Below are positions 24,141 through 36,021 of a stretch of DNA of 64,000 nt, piece by piece. The notes under the pieces are model-generated. The model ran no database searches. It worked only from the letters and a program-made list of their open reading frames with translations, and had not been told where the DNA came from. Source of the stretch: Lycium barbarum (taxonomy: Eukaryota; Streptophyta; Magnoliopsida; Solanales; Solanaceae); NCBI RefSeq assembly GCF_019175385.1, contig NC_083341.1, forward strand, positions 16,128,203 through 16,192,202, written 5' to 3'. A program made the position numbers and the translations under genes. Within the stretch, counting starts at the first letter, position 1, and every line of letters begins with the position of its first letter.

Positions 24141-26938
24141 ATGACAAGCGTAACTGCGTTGATCCGTCATTCTGGTTTTTGGAACGATCAGAACTGTTTT
24201 GTGAATTACAAAATTGATGCTGTTGTATTCATTGATAATTGCAATTACGATGAGTTAGTTTGTACGATTACAAATCAATTAGGCGTGGATACTGTTAGGA
24301 AAACTATTTCAATAAAATATACTGTTGAAGGCGATTTTCAACCAATTGAAATACACAACGATATGGGAGTTCGTGTGTACGTTGAGCTTAAGAGAGAAAA
24401 CAGAGTTTTGGAGATGTATCCAATGTGCGTTAGTATTCATGATTTGGATGTTGAGGATGGTGTAACTGGCAATCGTATTATTGGAGATGATGTGCTGCAA
24501 ATTGGATATAGCGAGAATCGGGATGGTATGAAAGTTTGTGATTCTACTGTAAACGCTGTTGTTTTGTTTGGGAATGATAACAATTTGATAATTTCGAAAC
24601 CGGAAGCGAAAGGAGTTTTTGTCGATCAAATTTACCAAGATAAGGAAACTTTGAAAATTGTGATGACGAAATACGCAATTCGTGAAAGATTCAATTTCAA
24701 AACAGAGAGATCGAATGCTATAAGGTATGATTTTCTAAATGTATTCTGGTAACAGAAAGTGCAGATGTATTTTTGTTATATTTGTACTGTATTGAGATGA
24801 TTTGTTAACTTATTTAGCACACTGTTAATTTTAAAAATGTTTGATGCAATATATTCTGATATATTTTTTGTATATTTATACTGTATTTAATTGATTCAAT
24901 ATGTACTATTTGCATTGTATTATGTAGCTACACTCTGGCATGTTGGTCGCCGGAATGTAAATGGAAATTCAGAGCGTCGAGAATTGGGGATTCTGAAATG
25001 TTCAGGGTTAGAGCTTTCGATGACGAACATACATGTCCGTTGAAGGACAAGGTGTATTCACAAAGGCAGGCAACAAGTTGGTTTATTGGAGAAGCGGTTG
25101 TGAAGGCGAAAATAACTAACCATAAAAGGAAGGTCACACCTGGGGATATAATAGATGATGTTAAGAATGAATTCGGCGTAGATGTTTCTTATATGATGGC
25201 ATGGAGAGCTAGAGAGAAGGCTATAAAAGATTTCAGAGGTGATCCAGCTCATTCATACAAGAAGTTGCCGGCATATATATACATACTTGATAAAACGTAT
25301 CCTGGATCGCTCGTTAAAATGCATAAATCACCAGAAAATGAGTTTATGTATTTGTTTGTAGCACTCAAAGCATTCATAAAGGGATTCGAGTGTTGTAGAC
25401 CAATAGTTGTAGTGGATGGTGCACATCTTAAATCAACGTATAATGGTACATTTGTGTCGGCAAGTACTTTGGATGGAGCAGGTATGTGTAATTCTATTCT
25501 ATGAATGTTTTTTTTATAAATACAACATTATGCTTATTGGTTTGCAAATAAAGCTGCTAAAAACATACTCTGGATGTATTGCTGGTGTAAATTTGTGAAT
25601 ATTATATGTTGAAATACACTGTAAATATGAGGTAAATATATTGTAAATATATATTATTGTTTTATAAATGATGGTGCTAAAAATACAGTGTGAGATCAAA
25701 TTCAGTTGAAATATGTGTTGAATATATTATAAATATATACTGATTTTTGTAGGTAATATCCTACCACTAGCGTATGGTGTGATAGATTCTGAGAATAATA
25801 AGTCGTGGACGTGGTTCTTTGAACTGTTCAAGCAAGCTTATGGTGTTAGGCAAAATATGTGTGTCGTGTCCGACAGACATGAAAGCATAATACACGCAGT
25901 TTCTAAGGTGTATCCTACTGTTCCTCATTTGGCTTGTATATGGCATTTGTGGAAAAATGTGACAAAGCAATACACAACAAACAGTGAGGTGTTGAGTCCT
26001 ATATTTTATTCACTAGCGAAAGCATACAGCCCGGATGAGTTCGATAAATTGATGGAGAAGATTGGGAATGTTGATATTCGGGTAAAACGATACCTAGAAG
26101 ATGCTGGAAGAGATAAATGGTCTAGGCTTTATTCACCTGTTAATAGAGGATGGACAATGACTTCAAATATAGCCGAATGTATTAATGGAAAACTGGTTGC
26201 TGCAAGAGAGTTACATATTTTTGATTTCCTTGAAGAAGTGAGGAAGATGTTTGGTAGATGGAATTGAACAAATAGAATAAATGGTACCTACACATTCACA
26301 ACACTGATGAGGCGGTATCAAGAGATGTTGTCGATCAACGAGTACAAATCAATACGAATGAGGGTATCTTTGTTTGCAACACAAAAATTTAATCTATATT
26401 TTTACTATATGTAATGTATATTTATATATATTCCCAATATGGTAAAACTGCTCAGGTAATGCTTGTTTATTTGTTAAATGGTTCTCAGGTTGAAGCGTCA
26501 ACTGAATATGTTTACACAGTGAATGATGTACCGAGGCGTTTCATAATAGATTTCAAGAAGAAAACTTGCAGCTGCAGGATGTTCCAACTGGACGAGATAC
26601 CGTGTTCTCATGCATGGGCAGTATTGAAGAATAAAAATTTGACTGCTGATGTATATTGTTCGGATTTATTCAAGCCGGAAACAGTTGTGAACACATATGA
26701 TGTGCCAATTGATCCTCTTCCCGATGAGACCGAGTGGAATGTTCCTAAAAGTATATTAGATGAAGTTGTTATGCCACCGATCTATAAGAGACCCCCTGGG
26801 AGGCCAAAAAAGAAGAGGGACAAGCCATTACAGGAGTTGATGATTGGTAAACGCAGAAATTCCTGCGGTAAATGTGGACGTCTTGGTCATAATAGGCGTT
26901 CGTGTGATAATCCGCCGCTCAATAAGAAGAATAAATAA
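24141..26938 (+). pseudogene. MULE transposase, four exons, one nonsense codon
   Basis: Splice-consistent exons 24141-24724, 24928-25481, 25753-26363 and 26489-26938 keep phase and give 732 codons. All introns are GT-AG. Exon 1 holds an N-terminal domain of unknown role; exon 2 starts a C..C / C..H zinc-binding segment (ACWSPECKW, EHTC). The DDE nuclease residues are visible: Asp-358 (VVVDGAHL), Asp-420 (VVSDRH) and Glu-521 (IAECIN). A SWIM finger follows (Cys-610, Cys-612, Cys-622, His-624), and a CCHC knuckle near the C-terminus (Cys-709, Cys-712, His-717, Cys-722). The one defect is an in-frame TGA at 26265-26267 (codon 551), after the catalytic domain but before the SWIM finger. A single base change could account for it. 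The gene converges with the Ulp1-like gene of the same element. Confidence 0.93.
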
Positions 26939-28361
26939 GTCCATTTTGATTTTATTTGTTAAGACAATTCTACTTTAAATTTCAGTTAAAAATAAAAAAT
27001 GAATTCATCTTGAATTCATATTATTCTAGTATGATTGTATTTCACATGGTTGAACATCCGATGTTTTTCAATGTAATGCTATATTGGTGGTTAAATGGTA
27101 TTTGGAAAGTCTACTCTATGTTAACTGATTTGACCTTTTGTTTTGGATTTATGATTTAATAGTTGTATTTCGTATATATTTTGGCTATATTTTAGTTGCA
27201 TTTTGTCTGATCTGGTAGATAATACTTATTCTGGTTTACTGTTAACTATATTTGATATATATTTTACATATATTTGAAGTGTATTTAGATGAAATTTTAA
27301 ATTTTGTAACAAACTGTAATTTTAAAAATGGACTTATGGAATATATCTGAGTTATATTTTCTGTATATATCGATTGTATTTAAATGGTTATATATACTAC
27401 TTTGTTAAATGAATACATTTCACAGATAATGAAAAATGGAAATTATGCATTGAAAAAATAACATACTTGAAAGAAACAACAATATAAAAACCATAAGGTG
27501 GTGTTCAATATTAATCATCCTAAAAAAGATTACTACACATGAAACAATATATCCAAAATGAAAAAACAGCAACAAAAGTCGCAACCAACTATACTATTGT
27601 TCAACATGAAAATCAAAAACACAAATGAATTGGTGACCTAATCAAGATCCTCTTTATCAACTGCATCGTAATCAACTGCCGGTCTAATTGGTCTTGGAGG
27701 CTGCTCGTTATCACTTGATGCATCGTTGTTTGACTTATCCCATGCATAGTCGCATAAAAGGGCACCATATCTCATACGGAGTAACTTTGCATCGAATTCG
27801 ATTGGGATGACTGCACTTGAGCTCAAGTATTCAGCGAAGGCTGCCACATACACACCACAATCCCTGGAACAAAAATGATCAAAAAATTTACTTATCAAAA
27901 CCCACGAAAATTAGCCAACAGCCTGTGCCCGTTAATGTACTCACACAGTTCATCTTCCTTACTGGCGACACATGTGGATGAATCAGGGTTTTCCCAAGAT
28001 TTGTAAATTTCAGCAACTAAAGTGTGAAAAATACAGCTGGCAGTGGTGAATCTATAGTTGCTGTTATTGTGATACTTCCCCTTCTTGCGTAGGTAGTAGA
28101 AAATAACATCAATATGCTGTAAAAACATCAATTCAGTGACTATAATCAACACTATGTTCAAAAAAAATATTGCTGTATATATAGTAAATATAGTGAAATA
28201 TACTCTTAAACATAGTAAAAATACAATTCTGTATACCTGGACAGTACTGTGCTCAACTAGTAAATTAATGTCTGTATATTAAATATAGTGCAAGTATAAT
28301 GATGACAATATTCTAATAATACAAGTTGTGACAATAAGTACCTAAACCTACTCCATCAACC

Positions 28362-30060
28362 TAAAACAATAAAAACATGGTTCAAATGAATTTAAAGGCA
28401 TCAGTAAAACAGATACACATATACACATATATAGTACTGCTTTAAAAGTTAAAAGTTTCAGTTAAATATAGAGAAAATATATGGTAAATATGCCTGAAAT
28501 ATATTTTCAACAACAGAAACCGGATCATTAATTGGCAACCCAACTCCCTCAACCTAAAACAATAAAAACATGGTTCAAATGAATTTAAAGGCATCAGCAA
28601 AACAGATACACATATACACATATATAGTACTGCTTTAAAAGTTAAAAGATTCAGTTAAATATAGAGAAAATATATGGTAAATATGCCTGAAATATATTTT
28701 TTACTATATATGTCAAATATAGTAAAAAATATACTCTAGATACATCACATTGTAATTCTATTATAAAACATAAAAAAAATTAGATAACAAGCAGAAAGAT
28801 ATCAAAACCTCATCAGTCCAAAGTTGCCCATCCATAGATAACAAGTAGAACTAGTTTTTGTCGGCTACGGCTGTAACGCCTAAATGCAACCGAAGTTCGG
28901 CATCCGCAGGATCGAGTCCTTCCTTGTTCTTTCTGTAATGATTTTCATTTGGCTTCCTGTATATCAACAATGGAAAGAACATACGTTAAGTTTATTGATA
29001 ATTGAATTCTGGAAAACTAAAAAAACAAGTTGTGACAATAAGTACCTTTTGTCATGCGATTTCAACAGATCCTTCTCAAGCCACTTTTGATATTCTTGAA
29101 GAAACGAAGTATCTAACGGGGCATTTATAGGGTGGTCAACAAATGAGTGTTTTTTCTGATAAATGCAAGGACCGATATTTTTGGCAGAAGAACCCGTTGA
29201 GCTGAAATTGGGACAATAAGGGGACAAGTTATATTTGCTTGGTTTCCTTTCTCGGGCAGCACCTGGATGGACAATGATCTGTTTTTCAGAGTTTGAAAAC
29301 TGTGCAGTCTCACCACTTGAGCTTTGGCCCGCATTTGGTTGTACGGGAACTTGTTGTCCAGTTTCATTGCTTGAACTGTGGCCAACTATCGGTTGTACTC
29401 CAACTTGCTGTTCAGTTTCATTAGTTGAACTTTGTCCAGTTGTTGGTTGTACTCCAAGTTGGATTGGTATCTGAGAATCAGGAATCATCCACTGAGAGAT
29501 GGTTACCGGATTATTGTCCACATTCTGAGGAGTCCTTAAACTTGACAAATCGGTTTGATCATCGCGAGGTACTGGAGGAGGACCGAGAGGAATAACACAT
29601 GCTAAAGGGCAGTTGATTAGCAAGTCCGCTACCATTTCCTCTGATGCGGTAAATTCAGCATTAGCATTCTCCATATCGCCGATTTGCTGAGATTCCTGAA
29701 ATAAAAAACAAGAAAAAAACGACTGGTGTTTGTCAATTATTGCTTATCAAAATGACATTTCAGTACTTAAAAGCCACATTTCAGTACTTACATCAAAATT
29801 TAAATGGATTGGTGTTATGGGCACTCCATCTGTTTGTGCATCACTTTTAACTCCGGTTTCATTATCCACATCAACAATAGAAACCGGATCATTAATTGGC
29901 AACCCAACTCCCTCAACCTAAAACAATAAAAACATGGTTCAAATGAATTTAAAGGCATCAGCAAAACAGATACACATATACACATATATAATAGTGCTTT
30001 AAAAGTTAAAAGTTTCAGTTAAATATACAGAAAATATATGGTAAATATGCCTGAAATATA
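28362..30060 (-). repeat. Triplicated intron/exon block within the Ulp1-like gene
   Basis: A block of about 140 bp beginning 'cctaaaacaataaaaacatg' occurs at about 28362, 28552 and 29917. Copies include 'acagatacacatatacacat' and 'tatggtaaatatgcctgaaa'. The second and third copies also share the adjacent exon piece 'aaaccggatcattaattggc'. The copies are almost identical, so this is a recent local duplication that added partial exons. Confidence 0.9.
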
Positions 30061-31374
30061 GTAAACAGAAATCAGAATAAGTAACATTGAACATAATAAT
30101 CAAAATACAATTAAAATACAGCCACAACATATATGAAAAACTAATATTAAAATATCAATCCAAAACAAATATAGCACTACTAGTATATATAAACACAATC
30201 ATAACAAAAATAGCACAAATAGATACATCAAAAAGAACACTACTAACAAATCACCATGTGAAAACTATATATGTAAATACACTATAGGTAATACAAAAAC
30301 ACAGCTAAAAATTCAATATTTTCACTTTGAATAATATACTGCAAATATAGAAAAGTGAAAGAAAAAATGAGTACCACTGGATGACTCCTCTGCGCGGAAG
30401 TGGCACCACCACCTTGATTCTCTTTGGTTGAAAGCTTTACTGCACCGCCGCTTTGATTGCCTTGAGAAATCCCACCATCACTATGTAAGTCAGCTTTTAA
30501 CATTGTGTCGCCGACCTTTAAAATTTTCCAAAAGAAAATATAAAGTCTTCCAATAAATATATCAAAATAACTTAAAAAGTAAATAATTTCCATTTTTAGT
30601 GTTGATTTTTACCTTATCTGGTGTTTGATTGCCCTTTATTGCATCTAAGAACTTTTTGAAGTTGTTATCCATGTAGTCAAACACCTACAGTTTTGAAAGA
30701 TAAAAAATAGAATTAGAATTGTTAATTACTTGACACAAGCAATATGAAGTAAAAAAAACATATTGAAAACAAAACCCCTACTTCTTTCTTGAAAATCCGA
30801 ATCTCTTCCCTTATCAGTTTAAACTCATCTGTTCGGGGTGCGGTAGGTGCATCTGGTTTCCTTGTCCCTTTTATCCCAGATTCCTTCCGTGATGGTTGTT
30901 TCCTGGAAGGAGGAACAGAAACTGGAAACTGCGTCCATTTCTTGCCTCGCGGGGAATCAGAATTGGCACTCCTTTGTTGTTGTTTGCCACTGGACAGATG
31001 CGGTGGTGTGGTACTAAAATTATCGTAATCATCGTCTACCAAATCAGTACCATGTACACCATCAACTCCATGTTTGACGTCTGGTATGTCATGTGCAACA
31101 GGAGGCAATTGAAGAGTTTCCAACTCATGGGGTGTTGGCACAACTTCCTCAAATCTACAGGACTATGAACAACAAAATATAGAAACTATATTACCGTATA
31201 TATCTACATTGGTAACATACTAAAAATATGAGGAAAATATAGTCAAAATATATTGATCACAAATGACTTATTTCATAAATATAGACAAAATATAATCAAA
31301 ATATAGCATGTAAAACAAACATATTAAAACAGTTAAATGGTAAAAGACACAAAACTGTTAAAAGACTGTTTTAC

Positions 31375-32211
31375 CGGATTTTTATCGTCTCTGAACATGC
31401 CATCCATCAATCTCTTGAATTCTGGTTTTCCTTCCGTAGTCCGCCAGTTCAAAATTCTAGGAATTAAATTCCCCGTCTTAACTGCAATGGTGGACGGGAC
31501 TTTTGAGCAACATTCATACAACCATACTTGCATAGCAAGCGGCAAACCATGAATCCTATAATATTTCTTAAAACCAGCATATTTCTGCCCGATGCTTACA
31601 ACCAACTCTCTAAACGAATCTTTACCCCAAGGATACTCATTATATCTCCCGTCCTCTACAACATCAAAATGTATCCTTGGTATGTTTGTTGAGTTCGGCT
31701 CACCACAATGTACCCACGTATTTATGAAATACAATATTGCCATCTTGACCGCGTCATCCCCTTTATCATCCCAGACAGTCTTGTTGAAACACTCAATAAG
31801 CTCGTGTCTTTTAACTGACAATTGGTTCTCCTGATTTCTACCAAAATACTCAACCATAAGCCTATTCGATTTTGAGTTATCATAAACAAAATCATTTTCA
31901 TCAGATACACAATCTAGCCCAGTGATCAGTGCAAATTCTCTAAGGCCAAAACGCAGAACTTTACCATTTATTTCAAATGTAAAGCACCTATATGTACTGC
32001 CCCTAAGTTCTTTGACCATAAAGCACCGAAAAATCTGTGCTTGTACATCCAATTGCTGCATTCTAAGATATTTACCAAAACAAGAATTCCTAAACATATC
32101 CATATGTGGATCTGTTAGTTTGCCTCTAATATCTTGCATTACATTAGCATTCGTGTATCTACACATAGATGGTGCCACAGCAGGGTGCTTGGTAACCAAA
32201 AATTTAGATAC
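31375..32211 (-). other. DUF1985 exon of the Ulp1-like gene
   Basis: 279 codons, bounded by a CAG acceptor and a GT donor and in phase 0 with the preceding exon. Diagnostic words are YRCFTFEINGK, LRFGLREFALITGLDC and, toward the end, YGLPLAMQVWLYE-like IHGLPLAMQVWLYECC. This domain is common at the N-terminus of Ulp1-like proteins in plant transposons. It is intact within the exon. Confidence 0.85.
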
Positions 32212-33375
32212 CTGAAACAAAATGCCAAAAAACACGTATGATTGACATATATCGACTGAATGTACTTAAAAATATACACAAAATAACTGTCAACAAAATA
32301 ATAACTGAATGTACTTAAAAATCTTAAAAATCACTGTAATAACTGTCAACAAAATATACACAAAAATAACTGAATGTACTTAAAAATCTTAAAAATCACA
32401 GTTATGGTGAAGAAAAATACACACAAAATAACTGAAGAAACATGTGTAAAAAAAAACACAGAAATATACTTAAAATGCACATATAATATAGATCTGGTTA
32501 ATTCACAGATCTGTAATAACTGAACTAAAAAAAAAAAAGAACTAAATATACTGAAAATACAACAAAAATATACCTCTTCATCATCATCCTCATCCACATT
32601 ACGTTTGGCTTTAGCAATTTTTTTGCCCCTAACATTAACAACATTGTCACCAGCCTTTCTCTTCTTTTGTTTCTCCATTTGAGAAACATTTTTCAATTTT
32701 TCTTGTTGTTTACTCTTCGAATCAACATATTCCTTAGAACGCCTAGGATCGTTAATTCTTTTTGAACGATTCTCAGCATAAGAGCCTGCAATGGCAGTTT
32801 CATGTTGAGAAATTCCCAAAGAAAAATTAGGAATCGCACATTCGGGTTCTATACCTGTATTTCTCATCGGAGTAGCAGCTTTCTTAGTCATTCCAATTGA
32901 ATCTAAGAAAAAACAACCAAGAACAAACACTGATAGTTAATTACTTAGACTTGCATTCCTGATTCAAACGAAAAAAAAACACCCAAAATATATGTTAAAT
33001 ACACGGTAAAAAATAAAAATCTGTATAGAATCTTACTTTATTTTGGGAATTAGATTTGAAACGTGAGAGAAATCAATGAATAGTTAATTAGAGATAAAAA
33101 AGGAAGTTGAATAATTGAAAAACTGATTTGAAATTGGAGGAAAGTAATGGATATGATGAATAATGGCGTGTATTTAGGAGGTAGGAGAGAGACACGTTTT
33201 TTTTTGCTTAAATTTAGGGGAGTGGGAAGTTATCAGATGAGTGGTAAAAACATGGTAGCTATGTGAAGTAAATATGATATATTTTAGCTACTAAATATAA
33301 TTATTGAAAAGTTTAGTTATGTTCCATAAATAGGTAATAATGGAACCTATACCAAGTAAATTTTACTTCCATTTA

Positions 33376-34763
33376 TGCTGTATAAATTTGTGAATAATAT
33401 GAATAAAAGTCATTTGGAGAACTTCTATCAATACAAAGCTTTCACCAAAGCATTGTCACAAACTATTGAGAAGTCATTTGTTCGCCACCCAAAAAGAAAG
33501 TTATAAGTGGAGAACAAACTAATGTGTATATTTCATTTTTATCTTTTATTCATTTTGTCATTGGCAAAGATATTGATAAACGTGTGATAAGCTGTCAAGG
33601 GGATTCCCCTGTTCAAGATAATAATTGCACAACTGTTGAAGTTGATGACGAGTTTTTTGATAAGAACAAAATATCATTAATGTTTAAATGTTTAAGATTT
33701 TAATTGGAGACAAAATTGTGCGCCCACTAACGCTTGCACGGGAGTTGTTAAATTTTGGATTCTTTGCAGTCAGTTACTTCTAATTGCTCAAGATTATGGT
33801 AAAAATATTATGTCTTTTAAACGTTAATTGACGTGAAGAAAATTGCTCTGTGAAACTTTTGGACGGTGAAGTTTGAATATCTAATAGTGCATTGATTCGG
33901 GGGCAAGAATACAGCTACGCTTCTCATACTTGACCAAACTTAATATAGAGATACCACACTCATGTGGAGCTTGCTCTAGCTATAGTTATGCAGGCCGGTT
34001 TCTGGATCAATAGATCAATTCAAAGGTGGATTTATCAACGATGATCAAAATGGAGAAGAATTATGTCTTGACTTGTGTTTCATACATAGATCTGTTTGCT
34101 ATTCATACGCACATATTTTTCTTCATTGGAACTATCTACGTTTTCATGAGTGTTGAATTTTCTTGATTTCTGCCGCTTGTGTTAGAATCATTTGTTAGAA
34201 ATATCCATGTGTTAGAACTAAATAGGCTTGTGAGCAGCGTTGCAAATAAGTATGCAGATGTTCCTTCTATAGATAAGGTTGAGTACGATCATATCTGCTC
34301 TAAAGTATTGGTTGTTCTTCTGGCCGATAAAAGTGAACAACATAAAAGCCTTTTATTGTGTTCTTCCAAATGAAAATAGTAGACTAATTTTTTATTTTTT
34401 TTGACTTGATTGAGGTGTTGATCCGTGCATATAACACTCTTGTTTACTTATTTGATTGTCATTTTATCATTGAATTCTTTTGTGATCGAGAGGATGGTCA
34501 TTTGATTAAACTTTGTTTCATTCTTTGAAGTATACGAATTCATATGTATTGAATGATCAATGATGATTCTTTCTGCATATTTTATGGTAGCATTTTTCCT
34601 TTATTTATTGGTATAGTGGAAAGGCATCAGATAGTTAAAAACTGTACCTTAACTTATTAATTTGAATACTAGAGATGGACTATGTTATACTCCTTTTTCT
34701 CTTGCATTTCGTTCCTGTTTCAGTCTGATATTTAACATTTAATCTATCAATTGCGTTTATCAG
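33376..34763 (+). other. Helitron interior, exon-like fragments of unknown origin
   Basis: The sequence continues the pre-insertion site of the MULE. An open stretch near 34179-34373 (containing LNRLVSSVANKYADVPSIDK) reads like coding sequence but was not assigned to a family. Another near 33570-33680 (VEVDDEFFDKNK) has acidic coding-like composition. No complete gene is present. Confidence 0.35.
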
Positions 34764-34890
34764 ATTTTAGGAGCACAGGTTATGCTACGCGAGCAACTTC
34801 CTGGAACAACAGACAGTTTCTTTGTGATCTTTGGAACACCTGATGAAACACAGGCAACTCAGAGCAACCTTCATGCACTCATACTTATGT
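34764..34890 (+). pseudogene. KH-domain-like exon fragment
   Basis: An intron-type acceptor (tttatcag) at 34756-34763 precedes a reading frame with LREQLPGTTDSF, VIFGTPDETQ and a final LHALI. This is the strand-loop-strand-helix pattern of the C-terminal half of a KH RNA-binding domain, as in plant multi-KH proteins. The first half of the KH domain (with its GXXG loop) is not present, so this is a fragment, probably captured. No continuous gene follows. Assignment is by pattern only. Confidence 0.45.
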
Positions 34891-34994
34891 TCTTTTATAT
34901 CTTCTTTAGGGACGTTAAATAGTACCGATATCATCAAATAATTTGATATTTTAGTGGTTTTCCTGTTTTCTTTTTATCATTGGGTGATTCCTTT

Positions 34995-35410
34995 TTTCAG
35001 AGCTATTGTCAGCATTCATAGTAGTACAGGAAGCAAAAAGTTTGAATTGGAAGGGAAAACAAACACAGTAAAGGTAAAGAGTGTAGGTAAAATAGTGTGG
35101 TACTTATTATTATTTGGCTATGTTAACAAGGTTGGAAATTCAATTCTACAACTTTTTCCTATTCGTTTTTGAAAATTTGATTTCTGCTGAGAGAACAATT
35201 GTAGCAAGATCTTTTTTAAACGCATAATGATGTTGCTATGCATTGTAATGTTACTGTTACATTGTGTAACTTTTGTCAAATTTTACTGTGTTGTTATTTT
35301 TTTTGTTTCTAAACACATCCTGGTCAGATGAAAGATGTTCATGCCACAACAAAGTCACTTCGACACAGAATTGACAGGATCATGTTTACTGGAAAACAAT
35401 CCATTTAACT
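34995..35410 (+). other. Two further exon-like fragments
   Basis: After an acceptor-like tttttcag a short frame reads AIVSIHSSTGSKKFELEGKT and ends at a gtaaag donor (about 35001-35072). A second (about 35329-35408) reads MKDVHATTKSLRHRIDRI before a stop. Both have splice-like edges and coding-like composition, but I do not recognise the source gene. Confidence 0.35.
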
Positions 35411-35983
35411 GAAATAAACTTGGTGTTTTAAAAGTTTTGCAGCCAAAAGGATAGATATAAGACATTGTAAGTAGAATCTTGAGACAATCTTCTTTACTCG
35501 ATTCTAATAGCTCGTGGACAAAAACGTGGCTAGAGATGATATAATTGTCAATGCTACAGTCAAGTTACATTGTAGCATTAGCTACGTAAAACGACCACAT
35601 TAATGTGTAGTTGCCAAGAAAATGCAAATTATTTATATGACTGCCGCTGGTTTTTCATGACTTATTACCATTCAACTTGCATTTGCAACTCAGGGGACTC
35701 ATTATGTGCTTTTAACCCAACCAAAAGGAAAAGAGTTGGTTGATGTCACTTTGCTGTTGTTGTTGGATACGATTGGATCCACTTTGCTGTTGTTTTTTGG
35801 ATTAAATGTATTGTCTGACAACCATTTGACACCCGTGAGTGAATATTTTGCTCCAACGAATTTAAGACGTTGTCTTTATCTGTTTTAATAGTAATTTACA
35901 TGCCTCAATTTTTATTATTTGTAATTTCATAATATCAAAGCAAAGTAGATCAAATAAATAAAAATTTCAACTTTCATAGTATT
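35411..35983 (+). other. 3' part of Helitron interior, nothing recognised
   Basis: AT-rich sequence without coding features between the last exon-like fragment and the terminal hairpin. Confidence 0.45.
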
Positions 35984-36021
35984 GGGCCCGTGCTGACACA
36001 GCACAGGCCATCTTCACCTAG
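35984..36021 (+). other. Helitron 3' terminus
   Basis: The hairpin ggcccgtgct-gacac-agcacaggcc has a 10-bp stem with one mismatch, followed by atcttcac and CTAG, with T at 36022. Similar in sequence to the terminus at 5707-5738. Confidence 0.65.

Larger units (their letters stand above)
27638..32891 (-). pseudogene. DUF1985/Ulp1 (C48)-like protease gene of the MULE, core deleted
   Basis: A multi-exon minus-strand gene. The start Met is at 32891; exon 1 (32574-32891) is lysine-rich and acidic at its end (RNVDEDDDEE). Exon 2 (31375-32211) is the DUF1985 domain. Low-complexity linker exons follow (about 30782-31150, 30390-30500, 29043-29674; Gln/Ser-rich repeats). Then come HIDVIFYYLRKK (from 28116) and a last exon (27638-27863) with RDCGVYVAAFAEYL, whose Asp-Cys-Gly contains the C48 catalytic cysteine. 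The stretch that should join these two exons and supply the catalytic His and Asp is absent; the previous exon stops after 'INGHRLLAN'. In the linker the reading frame is hard to carry through 31150-31164 without a stop. The family resembles SUMO proteases, but this copy should not be catalytic. Confidence 0.85.
23592..33366 (+). mobile_element. MULE (Mutator-like) with transposase and Ulp1-type gene
   Basis: A perfect 9-bp duplication ttccattta flanks the element (23583-23591 and 33367-33375), the size expected for Mutator-like elements. Terminal identity is only gtaaaattt, so this is effectively a non-TIR MULE. It carries a plus-strand transposase (24141-26938) and a convergent minus-strand DUF1985/Ulp1-like gene (27638-32891). 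That pairing matches the Kaonashi-type MULEs described in plants. Both genes are damaged, so the copy looks non-autonomous now. Confidence 0.93.
22572..36021 (+). mobile_element. Probable Helitron hosting nested insertions and exon fragments
   Basis: The right end is a strong Helitron-type terminus (10-bp stem, 5-base loop, 8-base spacer, CTAG then T). The proposed left end, tctttatatattagaagagc at 22572, starts with TC but lacks the canonical preceding A, so it is tentative. Subtracting the hAT MITE and the MULE leaves about 3 kb, a normal size for a non-autonomous plant Helitron. That residue contains several exon-like fragments with splice-like borders, consistent with the habit of Helitrons to capture gene pieces. 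No Rep/helicase is encoded. Confidence 0.4.

Noticed and set aside
26956..27159. 67-codon ORF just after the MULE transposase
   Set aside because: It is AT-rich, lies in the 3' flank of the transposase and lacks any motif; probably noncoding spacer between the two convergent genes.
34954..35172. 72-codon ORF read as one gene
   Set aside because: The reading crosses an acceptor-like and a donor-like site, so only a central exon-like part is plausible.
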